A stretch of 64,000 nt of DNA. Origin: JBHIYN01 sp041984235. GTDB taxonomy: Bacteria; Pseudomonadota; Gammaproteobacteria; Ga0077536. Where the stretch lies: positions 168,104 through 232,103 of the forward strand of contig JBHIYN010000010.1 of the NCBI GenBank assembly GCA_041984235.1, given 5' to 3'. Below are positions 53,745-61,397 of this stretch, piece after piece. The notes under the pieces are model-generated. The model did not search any database. It saw nothing but the letters and a program-made list of their open reading frames with translations, and was not told where the DNA came from. Position numbers and translations under genes: made by a program. Positions within the stretch are counted from its first letter, which is position 1. Each line of letters starts with the position of its first letter.

Positions 53745-53840
53745 GCCCAACAAGGCGCTGAACCGGACGCTTGACCGCTGGCTTCCTTCGCTGCCGCTCC
53801 GGTCGCCAGCCGTCAAGCGCCGGTTAGCTTGGCGTTAGGC
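53745..53840 (+). repeat. attC site 1 (96 bp)
   Basis: R'' GCCCAAC at 53745-53751 and R' GTTAGGC at 53834-53840. The central part has the GCTTGACCGC.. / ..GTCAAGCGCC arms of the short class. R'' complements the start of cassette 1 (GTTGGGCGGC). Confidence 0.93.
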
Positions 53841-53847
53841 GTCATCC

Positions 53848-54234
53848 ATGATTCGCGCACTGCAAATCATTTGGAATCTGTTCTGGAATCTCGTAAAGCT
53901 CGCCGTATTCTCGGGAATGCTGGCTGCGACGAATACCTCTTTCGAAACTATCGTAGTGTCAGGTCTTGGACTTATTTACGTAACCGTCGTCACTTATTCG
54001 ACCATTATCGTCCGAATGCAAATGGCGCAGTCGAGAACGTCAGTTCATCACTTTATTCGAATGGCGAAAATCGTTGGCGACGAGCACACACGTCAAGAAA
54101 TGACTGACTTGGAAGAAGATACAGAAGAGCAGTGGTCCGAGTTCGAAAAGAAAAACGTGATCTTCTATATCAATATGGCGTTTCTGTTCATTATTTGGGC
54201 GATAGCTGTCGTTGCTATCGTTTCGACGCTGTGA
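53848..54234 (+). CDS. Cassette 2: small membrane protein
   Basis: This 128-residue product of cassette 2 (53835-54340) has hydrophobic segments near 8-25, 33-52 and 104-127. Between the second and third is a charged, soluble stretch (IRMAKIVGDEHTRQEMTDLEED) that should face the cytoplasm. No family was recognised. The ATG lies 8 bases after the attC 1 R' box. Codon use and GC differ clearly from the flanking chromosome, as expected of a mobile cassette. Confidence 0.8.
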   Translation: MIRALQIIWNLFWNLVKLAVFSGMLAATNTSFETIVVSGLGLIYVTVVTYSTIIVRMQMAQSRTSVHHFIRMAKIVGDEHTRQEMTDLEEDTEEQWSEFEKKNVIFYINMAFLFIIWAIAVVAIVSTL

Positions 54235-54235
54235 C

Positions 54236-54346
54236 GCCTAACAAATCGGTGGAACGGACAAGCCACAGCGGCCTTTTCTTCCGCGGCTTCGCAATTATCG
54301 CTCCAGAAAAGGCCGCTGCGGCTTGCCGCTCACCGAAGCGTTAGGC
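54236..54346 (+). repeat. attC site 2 (111 bp)
   Basis: R'' GCCTAAC 54236-54242, R' GTTAGGC 54340-54346. Long-class attC with CAGCGGCC... arms. R'' begins two bases after the cassette 2 stop codon. Confidence 0.93.
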
Positions 54347-54783
54347 GTACTGCCCCTTATTTTCATAGCGGGTCCGGGGCGCTCGGGAATGGGAGAGCAC
54401 TTGTTGCCACCATGCGGTCTCCGTCGAACTGCCGCGGCAGCGCCGTAGTCGGCCAGCCGTAAGGTCTTTTCGGGCAACGAGCGAAGGCGTAGGCTGTCAG
54501 TCGAGTCCCCGAACCGGTAGAAAGTGGGAATGGATTATCCCGAGTCTCCGCACCGCTATAGCCGGGAGCCACATTGGAGTGGACCGTACTTAGATTGGGC
54601 CGGAAGCGTCGACCTGCCGCGCCCGTCGGGGCGCCCTGTGCATCACCGTAGTTCGGCTTCGATCCCCGCTGTTATCCCCGGAATTCAGCTACGCCTAACA
54701 ATGCAGTGGAGTCGGACGCTTGACCGCTCCCTTCCTTCGCTGTCGCTCCGGTCGGTCGCCGTCAAGCGCCGCTCACCGCAGCG
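54341..54783 (+). other. Cassette 3: gene-less 443-bp repeated cassette, copy A
   Basis: First of four diverged copies (others at 57987, 59776 and 60219), all exactly 443 bp. It is the most divergent copy. The conserved central hairpin found in the other copies is weakened here: arms CACCGCTAT (54551-54559) and ATTGGAGTG (54573-54581) no longer pair fully. Short open frames exist on both strands, but differences between copies are mostly amino-acid-changing, so coding is not supported. Confidence 0.85.
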
Positions 54784-54789
54784 TTGGGC
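54693..54789 (+). repeat. attC site 3 (97 bp)
   Basis: R'' GCCTAAC 54693-54699, R' GTTGGGC 54783-54789. Short class, almost identical to attC 9, 12 and 13. Confidence 0.93.
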
Positions 54790-55227
54790 GTGTGCTCCGA
54801 ATATTTCTAATGGCTAGGCCGAGCTGACCGTTCGCCATGTCGAACAACGGCCGCAGTGCAGTCTCAGTCGATTCACCGTGGCAGCCCGAAAGGCGACAAT
54901 GCCTGGTCGCGTTGCGGACCGGGCTGGTGGGTGTAGTCTAAGGGGCGTCCATCCGACAGGTAGGTCATCGAGACTGGTCGTGGTAGGAAACCGAGAAGCC
55001 GCTGAACGGAGTCGGGGTTACGTGCCCTGCTGGCCCTGTATTCGCAGTCGCCGTGCCACTCGGATGTTCGGCGCATCTCCTGTCGCCGCTAATCCGGGCC
55101 TCCTTTCCGCTCGGGGCGTCTCGTTCTACGCAGTCACGCCCAACAAACCGTTCAAGCCGACGCTTGACCGCGGGCTTTCTTCGCTGCCGCTCCGGTCGCC
55201 CGCCGTCAAGCGCGGCTTAACTATGCG
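54784..55227 (+). other. Cassette 4: no convincing gene
   Basis: 444 bp, not related to the 443-bp repeat. A minus-strand frame of 67 codons (54873-55076) and a + strand frame that runs into the attC are present; neither has a ribosome binding site or recognisable family. It may be non-coding or carry a decayed gene. Confidence 0.6.
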
Positions 55228-55233
55228 TTAGGC
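55138..55233 (+). repeat. attC site 4 (96 bp)
   Basis: R'' GCCCAAC 55138-55144, R' GTTAGGC 55227-55233. Short class. R'' complements the TTGGGC start of cassette 4. Confidence 0.93.
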
Positions 55234-55251
55234 GGCACTGAACACGCGTTA

Positions 55252-55716
55252 ATGAATGTTCGCGCCCTCACAATCGCAATACTTACGCTGTCGTTTTTAG
55301 GTTGCGAACGGCACGGCGCTGGTATGTTTACGTTTGCCGATCCGGCCCTCCAAGAAGAACTGTTAGCCGCCGTCAACGAAGCTGGAATAAGTACAACTAT
55401 TGATTCGAGTGGAGAACTCCGTTTCGACTCTCGGCATCAAGATGCAGTAAACGAAATCGCGGCTCGAATTCTTGGCACGAACACGACCGAGGGAGGAGCC
55501 GTTCGCGACTTGAGTTGGCCTGACCCAAAATACACCCAGCTTTTTATTGAAAAACTGAGGGCGGCCGGAATAGATTTCGAAACCGGAGAGAAACACGGGG
55601 AGCTTACTGTTCACTTAGATCGAGAGAATAATGCCCGGTCACAACCAATACAGGAGATGGTCAGTCACCTCTATACTTCTGAAAGAGCCAAGAGGTTGGG
55701 CGTTGGAGGTTATTGA
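55252..55716 (+). CDS. Cassette 5: lipoprotein of unknown function
   Basis: This 154-residue product of cassette 5 (55228-55830) has a short lipoprotein signal with lipobox LSFLGC (Cys18). The mature part has two similar ELRFDSR/ELTVHLD-type strands, each preceded by a helix (QEELLAAVNEAGISTTID and TQLFIEKLRAAGIDFETG). This suggests a duplicated alpha-beta unit. Family unknown. Likely anchored in the outer or inner membrane facing the periplasm. Confidence 0.8.
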   Translation: MNVRALTIAILTLSFLGCERHGAGMFTFADPALQEELLAAVNEAGISTTIDSSGELRFDSRHQDAVNEIAARILGTNTTEGGAVRDLSWPDPKYTQLFIEKLRAAGIDFETGEKHGELTVHLDRENNARSQPIQEMVSHLYTSERAKRLGVGGY

Positions 55717-55725
55717 GGATGCGCC

Positions 55726-55836
55726 GCCTAACAATGCGGTGGAGTCGGACGCGTTACAGCGGCCTTCCTTACAGCGGCGTTGCATTCTCGCTTCCAGGAA
55801 GGCCGCTGTAACGCGCCGCTCACCGCAGCGTTAGCT
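55726..55836 (+). repeat. attC site 5 (111 bp)
   Basis: R'' GCCTAAC 55726-55732, R' variant GTTAGCT 55830-55836. Long class. The unusual R' is explained because cassette 6 begins TTAGCT and its own R'' is AGCTAAC. Confidence 0.92.
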
Positions 55837-55858
55837 GTATTGGAACACCGTTACTCCT

Positions 55859-56602
55859 ATGCAAGCTTTCATCGTTAAGTATCCCAATTCCGCAGGCCGC
55901 CTCCTCGCTTTGTTTAATAGCATAGATGGGGGTAAGGCGTTCGCTCCGCAGCTAGCAAAAATGGTGTTAGGCGAAACGATCCCTGATAACGATGAAGAGG
56001 GGTTGGCGAAAATCGGAACCAAAGCGTACGCCGAACTACATTCGATGTACCAAGAGTTCATCGAAGACATGGAAGCCGCTGATATCGGCCAAGAACAAAA
56101 GAATGTCCTCCTTAAGGGTCTGGAGGGGATGCGCAAGAGCATCTACATCCCGAATATTGCCGTAAAACCGCGCGTACTTACCGAAGCAGAAAAGTCACTA
56201 CTAGAAGTCTGCGCAACCGCTTTACCGGCCGAGGGGCAGTTAGCTGAAGACGATAAGAACGCTATTAAAGAAAGCATTTCAGATCTGCAAAACCTTATTG
56301 AAAATACCGAAACGGATCCGGTCCTCCGTGGCATCCTCCTTGAGCTAGTTCGACTTTCCCAAGACTCAATCGCCAGATTCAACATCCATGGTGCAAGAGG
56401 ATTAAAGAGAGCGTTCCGGGGAATGCTTGCAGAAGTGGCCGAGCTTTACTTGGCAACGGATGAAGGCGATCAAGCAGAAATCAAAGAAACTAATGCATGG
56501 CACGCGCTACTTAATCATTTGCGCCTAATAGATTCCGTTGCTGGCCGACTACTCAAATACCGGCCGCTGCTGGAGTCCGCCTCCAAGTGGCTTTTGTCAT
56601 AG
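55859..56602 (+). CDS. Cassette 6: all-helical soluble protein of unknown function
   Basis: This 247-residue product of cassette 6 (55831-56710) has no signal peptide or membrane segment and is rich in long helices (KAYAELHSMYQEFIEDMEAA, DDKNAIKESISDLQNLIEN, RGILLELVRLSQDSIARFN). It has the look of a soluble regulatory or scaffold protein. No family was recognised. Its start lies 23 bases after the R' box. Confidence 0.8.
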   Translation: MQAFIVKYPNSAGRLLALFNSIDGGKAFAPQLAKMVLGETIPDNDEEGLAKIGTKAYAELHSMYQEFIEDMEAADIGQEQKNVLLKGLEGMRKSIYIPNIAVKPRVLTEAEKSLLEVCATALPAEGQLAEDDKNAIKESISDLQNLIENTETDPVLRGILLELVRLSQDSIARFNIHGARGLKRAFRGMLAEVAELYLATDEGDQAEIKETNAWHALLNHLRLIDSVAGRLLKYRPLLESASKWLLS

Positions 56603-56619
56603 CGCCAAAAAACACATAC

Positions 56620-56716
56620 AGCTAACAATGCGATCAACTCGGACGCTTGACCGCTCCCTTCCTTCGCTGCCGCTTCGGTCGGTCGCCGTCAAGCGCCGGT
56701 TATCGCAGCGTTAGGC
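56620..56716 (+). repeat. attC site 6 (97 bp)
   Basis: R'' AGCTAAC 56620-56626, R' GTTAGGC 56710-56716. Short class. The complementarity with the cassette 6 start extends to 11 bases (GTTAGCTGTAT). Confidence 0.93.
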
Positions 56717-56734
56717 GGCTTGGAGTTCCCTCGA

Positions 56735-57247
56735 ATGTCTTTGTTAACGCGGCTGTTCGGAAGGACAAAATCGAAGGACGTCACGGCTGCTACGCTCGAC
56801 GACCTCGCTAGAAAGTTTTGTACTCTTTCGTTGCAGCTATTGATTAAAGGAACTTTCGGAGAGACAAAAGAGCAGGAACTGAAAATATGTCATTACCTAC
56901 TAGGGGTCTTCGAAGCCGCAAAACAGATCTCAGAAAATGATCTTGAGAACAACGCGCTAGAGGCGTTCGCGGTACTTGTGGCTTTCTTGCAGAATGAGGT
57001 TGGGTTACCACAAGCCGCTGATGTCGGGAAAGATGTTCTAGAAAGCCAGGATTGCCCTGGTTTTCAGCGGTATCGACGAGAAGGCGGGCAAACATTCCTA
57101 GACATGATCAATAAGGAGATCGGGGAGGAGGCAACATTTAAGCTGTCACATTTACTCCGCGACGATACAGAACGAGCAGCAAGACCAGGTCCATTCGATC
57201 CGCCTAAGACCAAAGAAGCACCGGGACCTTGGTGGGAGAACTTGTAA
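56735..57247 (+). CDS. Cassette 7: soluble protein of unknown function
   Basis: This 170-residue product of cassette 7 (56711-57429) starts at ATG 56735; a TTG five codons earlier is in frame. It is helical in its first two-thirds (LDDLARKFCTLSLQLLIKGT, NNALEAFAVLVAFLQNEV) with a Pro-rich, Trp-ending tail (PGPFDPPKTKEAPGPWWENL). Family unknown. Confidence 0.78.
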   Translation: MSLLTRLFGRTKSKDVTAATLDDLARKFCTLSLQLLIKGTFGETKEQELKICHYLLGVFEAAKQISENDLENNALEAFAVLVAFLQNEVGLPQAADVGKDVLESQDCPGFQRYRREGGQTFLDMINKEIGEEATFKLSHLLRDDTERAARPGPFDPPKTKEAPGPWWENL

Positions 57248-57339
57248 TCTGTGTACGAGATAACAATCGGTAATCGGCCGGTTCAGTGGCGACCAACGTC
57301 GCTGGGCGTGAGTACTGATGGCGATGGCAAGAAAGCGCC

Positions 57340-57435
57340 GCCTAACCAGTCGTTCAACCGGACGCTTGACCGCGCGCTCGCTTCGCTGCCGCTCCGCTCG
57401 CGTGCCCTCAAGCGCCGGTTAACTCAGCGTTAGGT
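57340..57435 (+). repeat. attC site 7 (96 bp)
   Basis: R'' GCCTAAC 57340-57346, R' GTTAGGT 57429-57435. Short class. Confidence 0.93.
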
Positions 57436-57444
57436 GCCGGTACG

Positions 57445-57699
57445 GTGAACAAGGTCGTAGCCAATCTTGTCGCCGTGCTCAAAGGATTTCAGTGCGGCAA
57501 TGCAACATTGGATGAGGTTGAAGCTGCGCTCCGGCGAACCGACGATTTCCATCATCTCTATCACTACATCGCAGACGCCGATATCCGACTGCGCGACGTG
57601 GAGTACGCGACTACTCAGAACTGCGCTCTAGCTAGTTTCGTAGAGGCGGTGGAGCGAGGCGAGCTAGAGAAAGCCCGAGCGATAACATTCTTAAACTGA
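57445..57699 (+). CDS. Cassette 8, gene 1: small protein of unknown function
   Basis: This 84-residue product starts at GTG 57445, ten bases after the R' box. It has helical segments (VVANLVAVLKGFQ, TLDEVEAALRR, ASFVEAVERGELEKARAI). No family was recognised. A second gene follows 23 bases later in the same cassette, so the pair may work together, as toxin-antitoxin or partner pairs in cassettes often do. No toxin motif was seen. Confidence 0.7.
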   Translation: MNKVVANLVAVLKGFQCGNATLDEVEAALRRTDDFHHLYHYIADADIRLRDVEYATTQNCALASFVEAVERGELEKARAITFLN

Positions 57700-57722
57700 G
57701 AATCGAACTGCACCTATTACAT

Positions 57723-57902
57723 ATGGCTTCAAATAAGGATAAATCGTCGGCGCTCACCAACTGGGGAACAAGCTTGTTGAACAAGCTAAGTTCAACAACT
57801 CGGAACCGCCGCAAGCGCGACGCTAGCAAAAGGCGCCGTGAGATCGAAAAGGACGAAATCCAAAACGAACTGAGCCGCAATGGCAACGACAGCGGCACCT
57901 AA
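57723..57902 (+). CDS. Cassette 8, gene 2: small basic protein
   Basis: A 59-codon gene from ATG 57723; its stop TAA lies inside the attC R'' box (ACCTAAC). The product is very basic in its middle (RNRRKRDASKRRREIEKDE) with a Ser/Asn-rich start and acidic end, typical of a nucleic-acid-binding or intrinsically disordered peptide. Function unknown. Confidence 0.65.
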   Translation: MASNKDKSSALTNWGTSLLNKLSSTTRNRRKRDASKRRREIEKDEIQNELSRNGNDSGT

Positions 57903-57992
57903 CAAGTCGTTCAACCGGACGCGTGACTGCTCGCTCCCTGCGCTGCCGCTCCGGTCGCGCGCCGTCAAGCGCCGGTTAACTCCGCGTTAGGC
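57897..57992 (+). repeat. attC site 8 (96 bp)
   Basis: R'' ACCTAAC 57897-57903, R' GTTAGGC 57986-57992. Short class. R'' matches the TTAGGT start of cassette 8, extended to 11 bases (GTTAGGTGCCG). Confidence 0.93.
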
Positions 57993-58429
57993 GTACTGCT
58001 CCCTTTTTCTAGAGCGGTTCCTGGGCGCGCGGAAATGGGAGAGCACTTGTTGCCACCGTGCGGACTCAGTCGAACTCCCGCGGCGCCGCCGTAGTCGGCC
58101 CGCCGTAAGGTCTTTTCGGCAAGGGAGCGAAAGCGTAGTCTGTCAGTCGAGTCCCCGAACCGGTAGAAGGTGGGAATGGATTATCCCGAGTCTCCGCACT
58201 GCAATAGCCGGGAGCCACATTGCAGTGGACCGTGCTTAGATTGGGCCGGAAGCGTCGAGCTGCCGAGCCACTTGGGCCGCCTGGCGCATCACCGTAGTCC
58301 GACCTCGATCCCCGGTGTTAGCTCCGGAACTCAGCTACGCCTAACAATGCGGTGGAGTCGGACGCTTGACCGCTCCCTTCCTTCGCTGCCGCTCCGGTCG
58401 GTCGCCGTCAAGCGCCGCTCACCGCAGCG
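57987..58429 (+). other. Cassette 9: gene-less 443-bp repeated cassette, copy B
   Basis: Exactly 443 bp, about 90% or more identical by eye to copy D. It contains the perfect hairpin CACTGCAAT (58197-58205), 13-base loop, ATTGCAGTG (58219-58227). The block from about 58174 to 58255 is identical in copy D. Open frames on either strand differ in length from other copies, so it is probably non-coding. Confidence 0.85.
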
Positions 58430-58435
58430 TTAGGC
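58339..58435 (+). repeat. attC site 9 (97 bp)
   Basis: R'' GCCTAAC 58339-58345, R' GTTAGGC 58429-58435. Short class. Confidence 0.93.
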
Positions 58436-58481
58436 GGCACCAAAATTTGAGCCAGTCGCTAAATCACAAGGAGTGTCAATC

Positions 58482-58949
58482 ATGGCCAAAGCGTTGGATG
58501 AAGTCGTTGCTGACCTTGAAAAAAGAGTCAATCGGATAGAAAACATAGCGTGGGTATTGGCCGCCGTCGCCGTGTTCCTTGGCATCGGTGGAGGATCGCT
58601 GTGGTCGAGTCTCGGTTCCGCGACCGAAAAAGCTGCCGAAGCTGAATCAAAACTTGAGCAAGTTTCGAAAACCATAGAGCGAGACGTGGCTGCTAGCGTT
58701 ACCCTGGGAATAAAGGAAATTGACGCACATGCCTCGAAGATCCTCGATGAAATCAGCCAACTGCAGAAGGCTCACCCTGGATGGTCCGTGGCCTATTGTA
58801 TCCATCAAGAGTCATACGGCTGGGGGAGTTGGGTAACCGATGGGGCCCAAGCGGGACGTTCTGGAATATCTAAACGCCTTGAGGCAGTTCGAGTGGTGCT
58901 TTACCGAAAAGACCGAGAACCCCCAGAGGGCAACTGTGCCCCAGGCTAG
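58482..58949 (+). CDS. Cassette 10: single-helix membrane coiled-coil protein
   Basis: This 155-residue product of cassette 10 (58430-59071) starts at ATG 58482, preceded by AAGGAG at 8-base spacing, which fixes the start. An N-terminal heptad-like helix (LDEVVADLEKRVNRIENIA) is followed by a TM segment (WVLAAVAVFLGIGGGSLW) and a second coiled coil to about residue 95. The C-terminal part has aromatic-rich YCIHQESYGWGSW. Family unknown. Confidence 0.8.
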   Translation: MAKALDEVVADLEKRVNRIENIAWVLAAVAVFLGIGGGSLWSSLGSATEKAAEAESKLEQVSKTIERDVAASVTLGIKEIDAHASKILDEISQLQKAHPGWSVAYCIHQESYGWGSWVTDGAQAGRSGISKRLEAVRVVLYRKDREPPEGNCAPG

Positions 58950-58967
58950 TTGGCTGTGCCGTCTGCC

Positions 58968-59077
58968 GCCTAACAAGTGGATCAACCTGACACGTTACAG
59001 CGCGCTTCTCTCCAGCGGCTCCGCATTCTCGCTTCCGAGAAGCGCGCTGTAACGCGCAGGTTATCCAAGCGTTAGGC
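58968..59077 (+). repeat. attC site 10 (110 bp)
   Basis: R'' GCCTAAC 58968-58974, R' GTTAGGC 59071-59077. Long class with TTACAGCGCGCTT.. / ..AAGCGCGCTGTAA arms. Confidence 0.93.
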
Positions 59078-59084
59078 GGCAATT

Positions 59085-59114
59085 GTTGCGTGATGCGCAA
59101 CGCGGTGCTATTCT
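59085..59114 (+). promoter_or_regulatory. Promoter and operator of higBA
   Basis: TTGCGT (59086-59091), 17 bases, TATTCT (59109-59114). The inverted repeat GTTGCG (59085-59090), 5 bases, CGCAAC (59096-59101) overlaps the -35 and is a natural HigA operator. The predicted transcript start coincides with the GTG start of higB, so the mRNA may be leaderless. Confidence 0.65.
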
Positions 59115-59120
59115 TCGAAG

Positions 59121-59399
59121 GTGATACGGAGTATCCGCCATCGCGGCCTGAAGCGCTTATACGAGACTGGCTCGAAATCCGGGATACAACCTGCTCACGC
59201 GCAGCGGCTTCGCCTACAGCTCGCAGCCCTCGATACCGCGGAGCAAATCTCGGATATTGATATCCCGGGCTTCCGGCTACATCAACTCAAGGGAAAGGCC
59301 AAGGGGCGCTGGTCAATTTGGGTAAGCGGTAATTGGCGCTTAACGTTTGAGTTCAAGGCAGGGGACGTTCATCTGCTGGACTACGAGGACTACCACTGA
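59121..59399 (+). CDS. higB: Cassette 11: HigB-type toxin
   Basis: HigB is a ribosome-dependent mRNA endonuclease of the RelE superfamily. The 92-residue product starts MIRSIRHRGLKRLYETG (family motif) and has IPGFRLHQLKGKAKGRWSIWVSGNWRLTF in two parts, with basic and aromatic active-site residues near the end (EDYH). It starts at GTG 59121 and ends one base into the higA ATG (TGATG). It is located in cassette 11 (59072-59775), a common place for higBA in integrons, where it helps to stabilise the array. Confidence 0.93.
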   Translation: MIRSIRHRGLKRLYETGSKSGIQPAHAQRLRLQLAALDTAEQISDIDIPGFRLHQLKGKAKGRWSIWVSGNWRLTFEFKAGDVHLLDYEDYH

Positions 59400-59689
59400 T
59401 GGCTATGCACAATCCCCCACACCCGGGTGAATTCATTCGCGAGATCTACCTCGAGCCGTACGATCTGAGTGTCCGTAGCCTTGCGGAGAGCTTAGGGGTT
59501 TCCCCGTCCACCCTGACTAGGCTGATTAACGGTCAAAGCGGGGTCAGCCCGGAAATGGCATTGCGCCTTTCCAAAGCAATTGGTCGGTCGCCCGAAAGCT
59601 GGCTCGCTATGCAGCACAACTTCGACTTGTGGCAGGCAAAGCAATCAGTTGATTTGTCCCGCGTCACACCGATCGAATTTGCCGCCTAA
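59399..59689 (+). CDS. higA: Cassette 11: HigA-type antitoxin
   Basis: This 96-residue XRE-family antitoxin begins MAMHNPPHPGEFIREIYLEP, the HigA/VapI signature. The helix-turn-helix is SVRSLAESLGVSPSTLTRLI. It binds HigB and the operator over the promoter. The ATG overlaps the higB stop, and its own TAA stop lies in the attC R'' box, showing a compact cassette. Confidence 0.94.
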   Translation: MAMHNPPHPGEFIREIYLEPYDLSVRSLAESLGVSPSTLTRLINGQSGVSPEMALRLSKAIGRSPESWLAMQHNFDLWQAKQSVDLSRVTPIEFAA

Positions 59690-59781
59690 CCAGGCGGTGG
59701 AGTCGGACGCTTGACTGCGGCTTTCCCTTCGCTACCGCTCCGGTCGGCCGCAATCAAGCGCCGCTCACCGCAGCGTTAGGC
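59684..59781 (+). repeat. attC site 11 (98 bp)
   Basis: R'' GCCTAAC 59684-59690, R' GTTAGGC 59775-59781. Short class. Complementarity with the cassette start extends to 12 bases. Confidence 0.93.
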
Positions 59782-60218
59782 GTAAAGCTCCCTATTTTCA
59801 TAGCGCGTCCTGGGCGCGCGGAAATGGGAGAGTACTTGTTGCCATCGTGCAGGCTCTGTCGAACCGCCGTGGCAGCGCCGTAGTCGGCCCGCCGCAAGGT
59901 CTTTTCGGCAAGCTAGCGAAGGCGTAGTCTGTTAGTCGAGTCCCCGAACCGGTAGAAAGTGGGAATGGATTATCCCGAGTCTCCGCACTGCAATAGCCGG
60001 GAGCCATATTGCACTGGACCGTGCTTTGATTTCGCCGGCCGTGTCGAGTTGCCGTACCAACCTGGTCGGCCCGCGCAGCACCGTAGTCCGACTTCGATCC
60101 CCGCTGTTATCCCCGGATTTCAGCTACGCCTAACAATGCGGTGGAGTCGGACGCTTGACCGCTCCCTTCCTTCGCTGCCGCTCCGGTCGGTCGCCGTCAA
60201 GCGCCGCTCACCGCAGCG
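59776..60218 (+). other. Cassette 12: gene-less 443-bp repeated cassette, copy C
   Basis: Exactly 443 bp. Hairpin arms CACTGCAAT (59986-59994) and ATTGCACTG (60008-60016) have one mismatch. It has its own substitutions after position 60025 and lies directly before copy D, giving a tandem pair. Confidence 0.85.
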
Positions 60219-60224
60219 TTAGGC
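60128..60224 (+). repeat. attC site 12 (97 bp)
   Basis: R'' GCCTAAC 60128-60134, R' GTTAGGC 60218-60224. Short class. Confidence 0.93.
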
Positions 60225-60661
60225 GTACTGCTCCCTATTTTTATAGCGGGTCCGGGCCGCGCGGAAATGGGAGAGCACTTGTTGCCATCGTGCGGACTCA
60301 GTCGAACTCCCGCGGCACCGCCGCAGTCGGCCAGCCGTAAGGTCTTTTCGGCAAGCGAGCGAAGGCGTAGTCTGTCAGTCGAGTCCCCGAACCGGTAGCA
60401 ACAGGGAATGGATTATCCCGAGTCTCCGCACTGCAATAGCCGGGAGCCACATTGCAGTGGACCGTGCTTAGATTGGGCCGGAAGCGTCGAACTGCCGCGC
60501 CAGGCCTGTCACTCGGCGCATCACCGTAGTCCGACTTCGATCCCCGCTGTAATCCCCGGAACTCAGCTACGCCTAACAATGCGGTGGAGTCGGACGCTTG
60601 ACCGCGCCCTTCCTTCGCTGCCGCTCCGGTCGGTCGCCGTCAAGCGCCGCTCACCGCAGCG
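60219..60661 (+). other. Cassette 13: gene-less 443-bp repeated cassette, copy D
   Basis: Exactly 443 bp, closest to copy B. Perfect hairpin CACTGCAAT (60429-60437), 13-base loop, ATTGCAGTG (60451-60459). No convincing gene. Confidence 0.85.
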
Positions 60662-60667
60662 TTAGGC
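60571..60667 (+). repeat. attC site 13 (97 bp)
   Basis: R'' GCCTAAC 60571-60577, R' GTTAGGC 60661-60667. Short class. Confidence 0.93.
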
Positions 60668-60693
60668 AGCATGATGAACCGACGCAGAATCCA

Positions 60694-61272
60694 ATGACCT
60701 GGGAGCGCTTTCTCATTTTGTGGGGCTTGATAGCGCCGGTCATTGGAGGTGTTTTTGCAACTTGGTGGGCTGCGCGGCAAGCCGAGGTCAACCGACAACA
60801 CGAAAGGCAACGATGGGAAAGACAATTTGAAGTTGAGCAGACTCGCCGAGCAGAAGACGAAGAACGAGAACTTACAAATGACCTTCGATCACGAATGGAA
60901 AGTGCATTTGCTCAGTACCTTCGAGGCGGCATGCGACTAATGACTTTGCCACCATCATTCTTCGGAACCCCTGAAAAGCAGCAAGCCATTGATGAATTCA
61001 GTGCGGGATTTCAGCAGGTCCTACTTGTTGCGTCCTCCGACTGCGCATCAAAGGCCGTAGCGCTCTGGAAGAAGACCCTAAACTGCGTGAACTCGAATTA
61101 CGACGAAGACGCGAGAGCCGAAATTGAACTTGAGGTAAGAAGTTTACGCGCTGCATTTCTCAAAGAAGCACGGGAAGATTTGGCGAATCCCGTCGGTAGA
61201 AACGCAAACCCAGGTATCAAGATCGAACCCGCCTTAAAGATAGGTGGCTTCAATTTGACGGACGTAGGGTAA
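60694..61272 (+). CDS. Cassette 14: membrane-anchored coiled-coil protein
   Basis: This 192-residue product of cassette 14 (60662-61388) starts at ATG 60694; an open frame extends further left but only through attC sequence. An N-terminal TM segment (FLILWGLIAPVIGGVFATWW) precedes a highly charged coiled coil (residues 28-65, many Arg/Glu/Gln) and a soluble domain (RGGMRLMTLPPSFFGTPEKQ onwards). The family was not recognised. A short upstream peptide frame (ATG 60671) ends over the ATG and may couple translation. Confidence 0.78.
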   Translation: MTWERFLILWGLIAPVIGGVFATWWAARQAEVNRQHERQRWERQFEVEQTRRAEDEERELTNDLRSRMESAFAQYLRGGMRLMTLPPSFFGTPEKQQAIDEFSAGFQQVLLVASSDCASKAVALWKKTLNCVNSNYDEDARAEIELEVRSLRAAFLKEAREDLANPVGRNANPGIKIEPALKIGGFNLTDVG

Positions 61273-61283
61273 CGCGAAATGCT

Positions 61284-61394
61284 GCCTAACAAAGCGGTGA
61301 ACCGGACGCGTTACTGCGGCCCGCCCTCCAGCGGCTTCGCCATTTTCGCTTCCGGGCTGGCCGCAGTAACGCGCCGGTTACCGCAGCGTTAGGT
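61284..61394 (+). repeat. attC site 14 (111 bp)
   Basis: R'' GCCTAAC 61284-61290, R' GTTAGGT 61388-61394. Long class. Complementarity with the cassette 14 start is 12 bases (GTTAGGCAGCAT). Confidence 0.93.
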
Positions 61395-61397
61395 GCT

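Noticed and set aside
54363..60579. Minus-strand frames with APGYCSAETRDNPFP in the 443-bp cassettes
   Set aside because: The frame is kept in all four copies, but ends differ (stop in B and D, read-through in A and C) and substitutions are mainly non-synonymous, so coding is not supported. I kept the unit as a repeat instead.
58170..60665. Plus-strand frames starting MDYPESPHC.. in the 443-bp cassettes
   Set aside because: They run through the attC into a tail that reads the same in unrelated cassettes, and copies differ mostly at amino-acid-changing sites.
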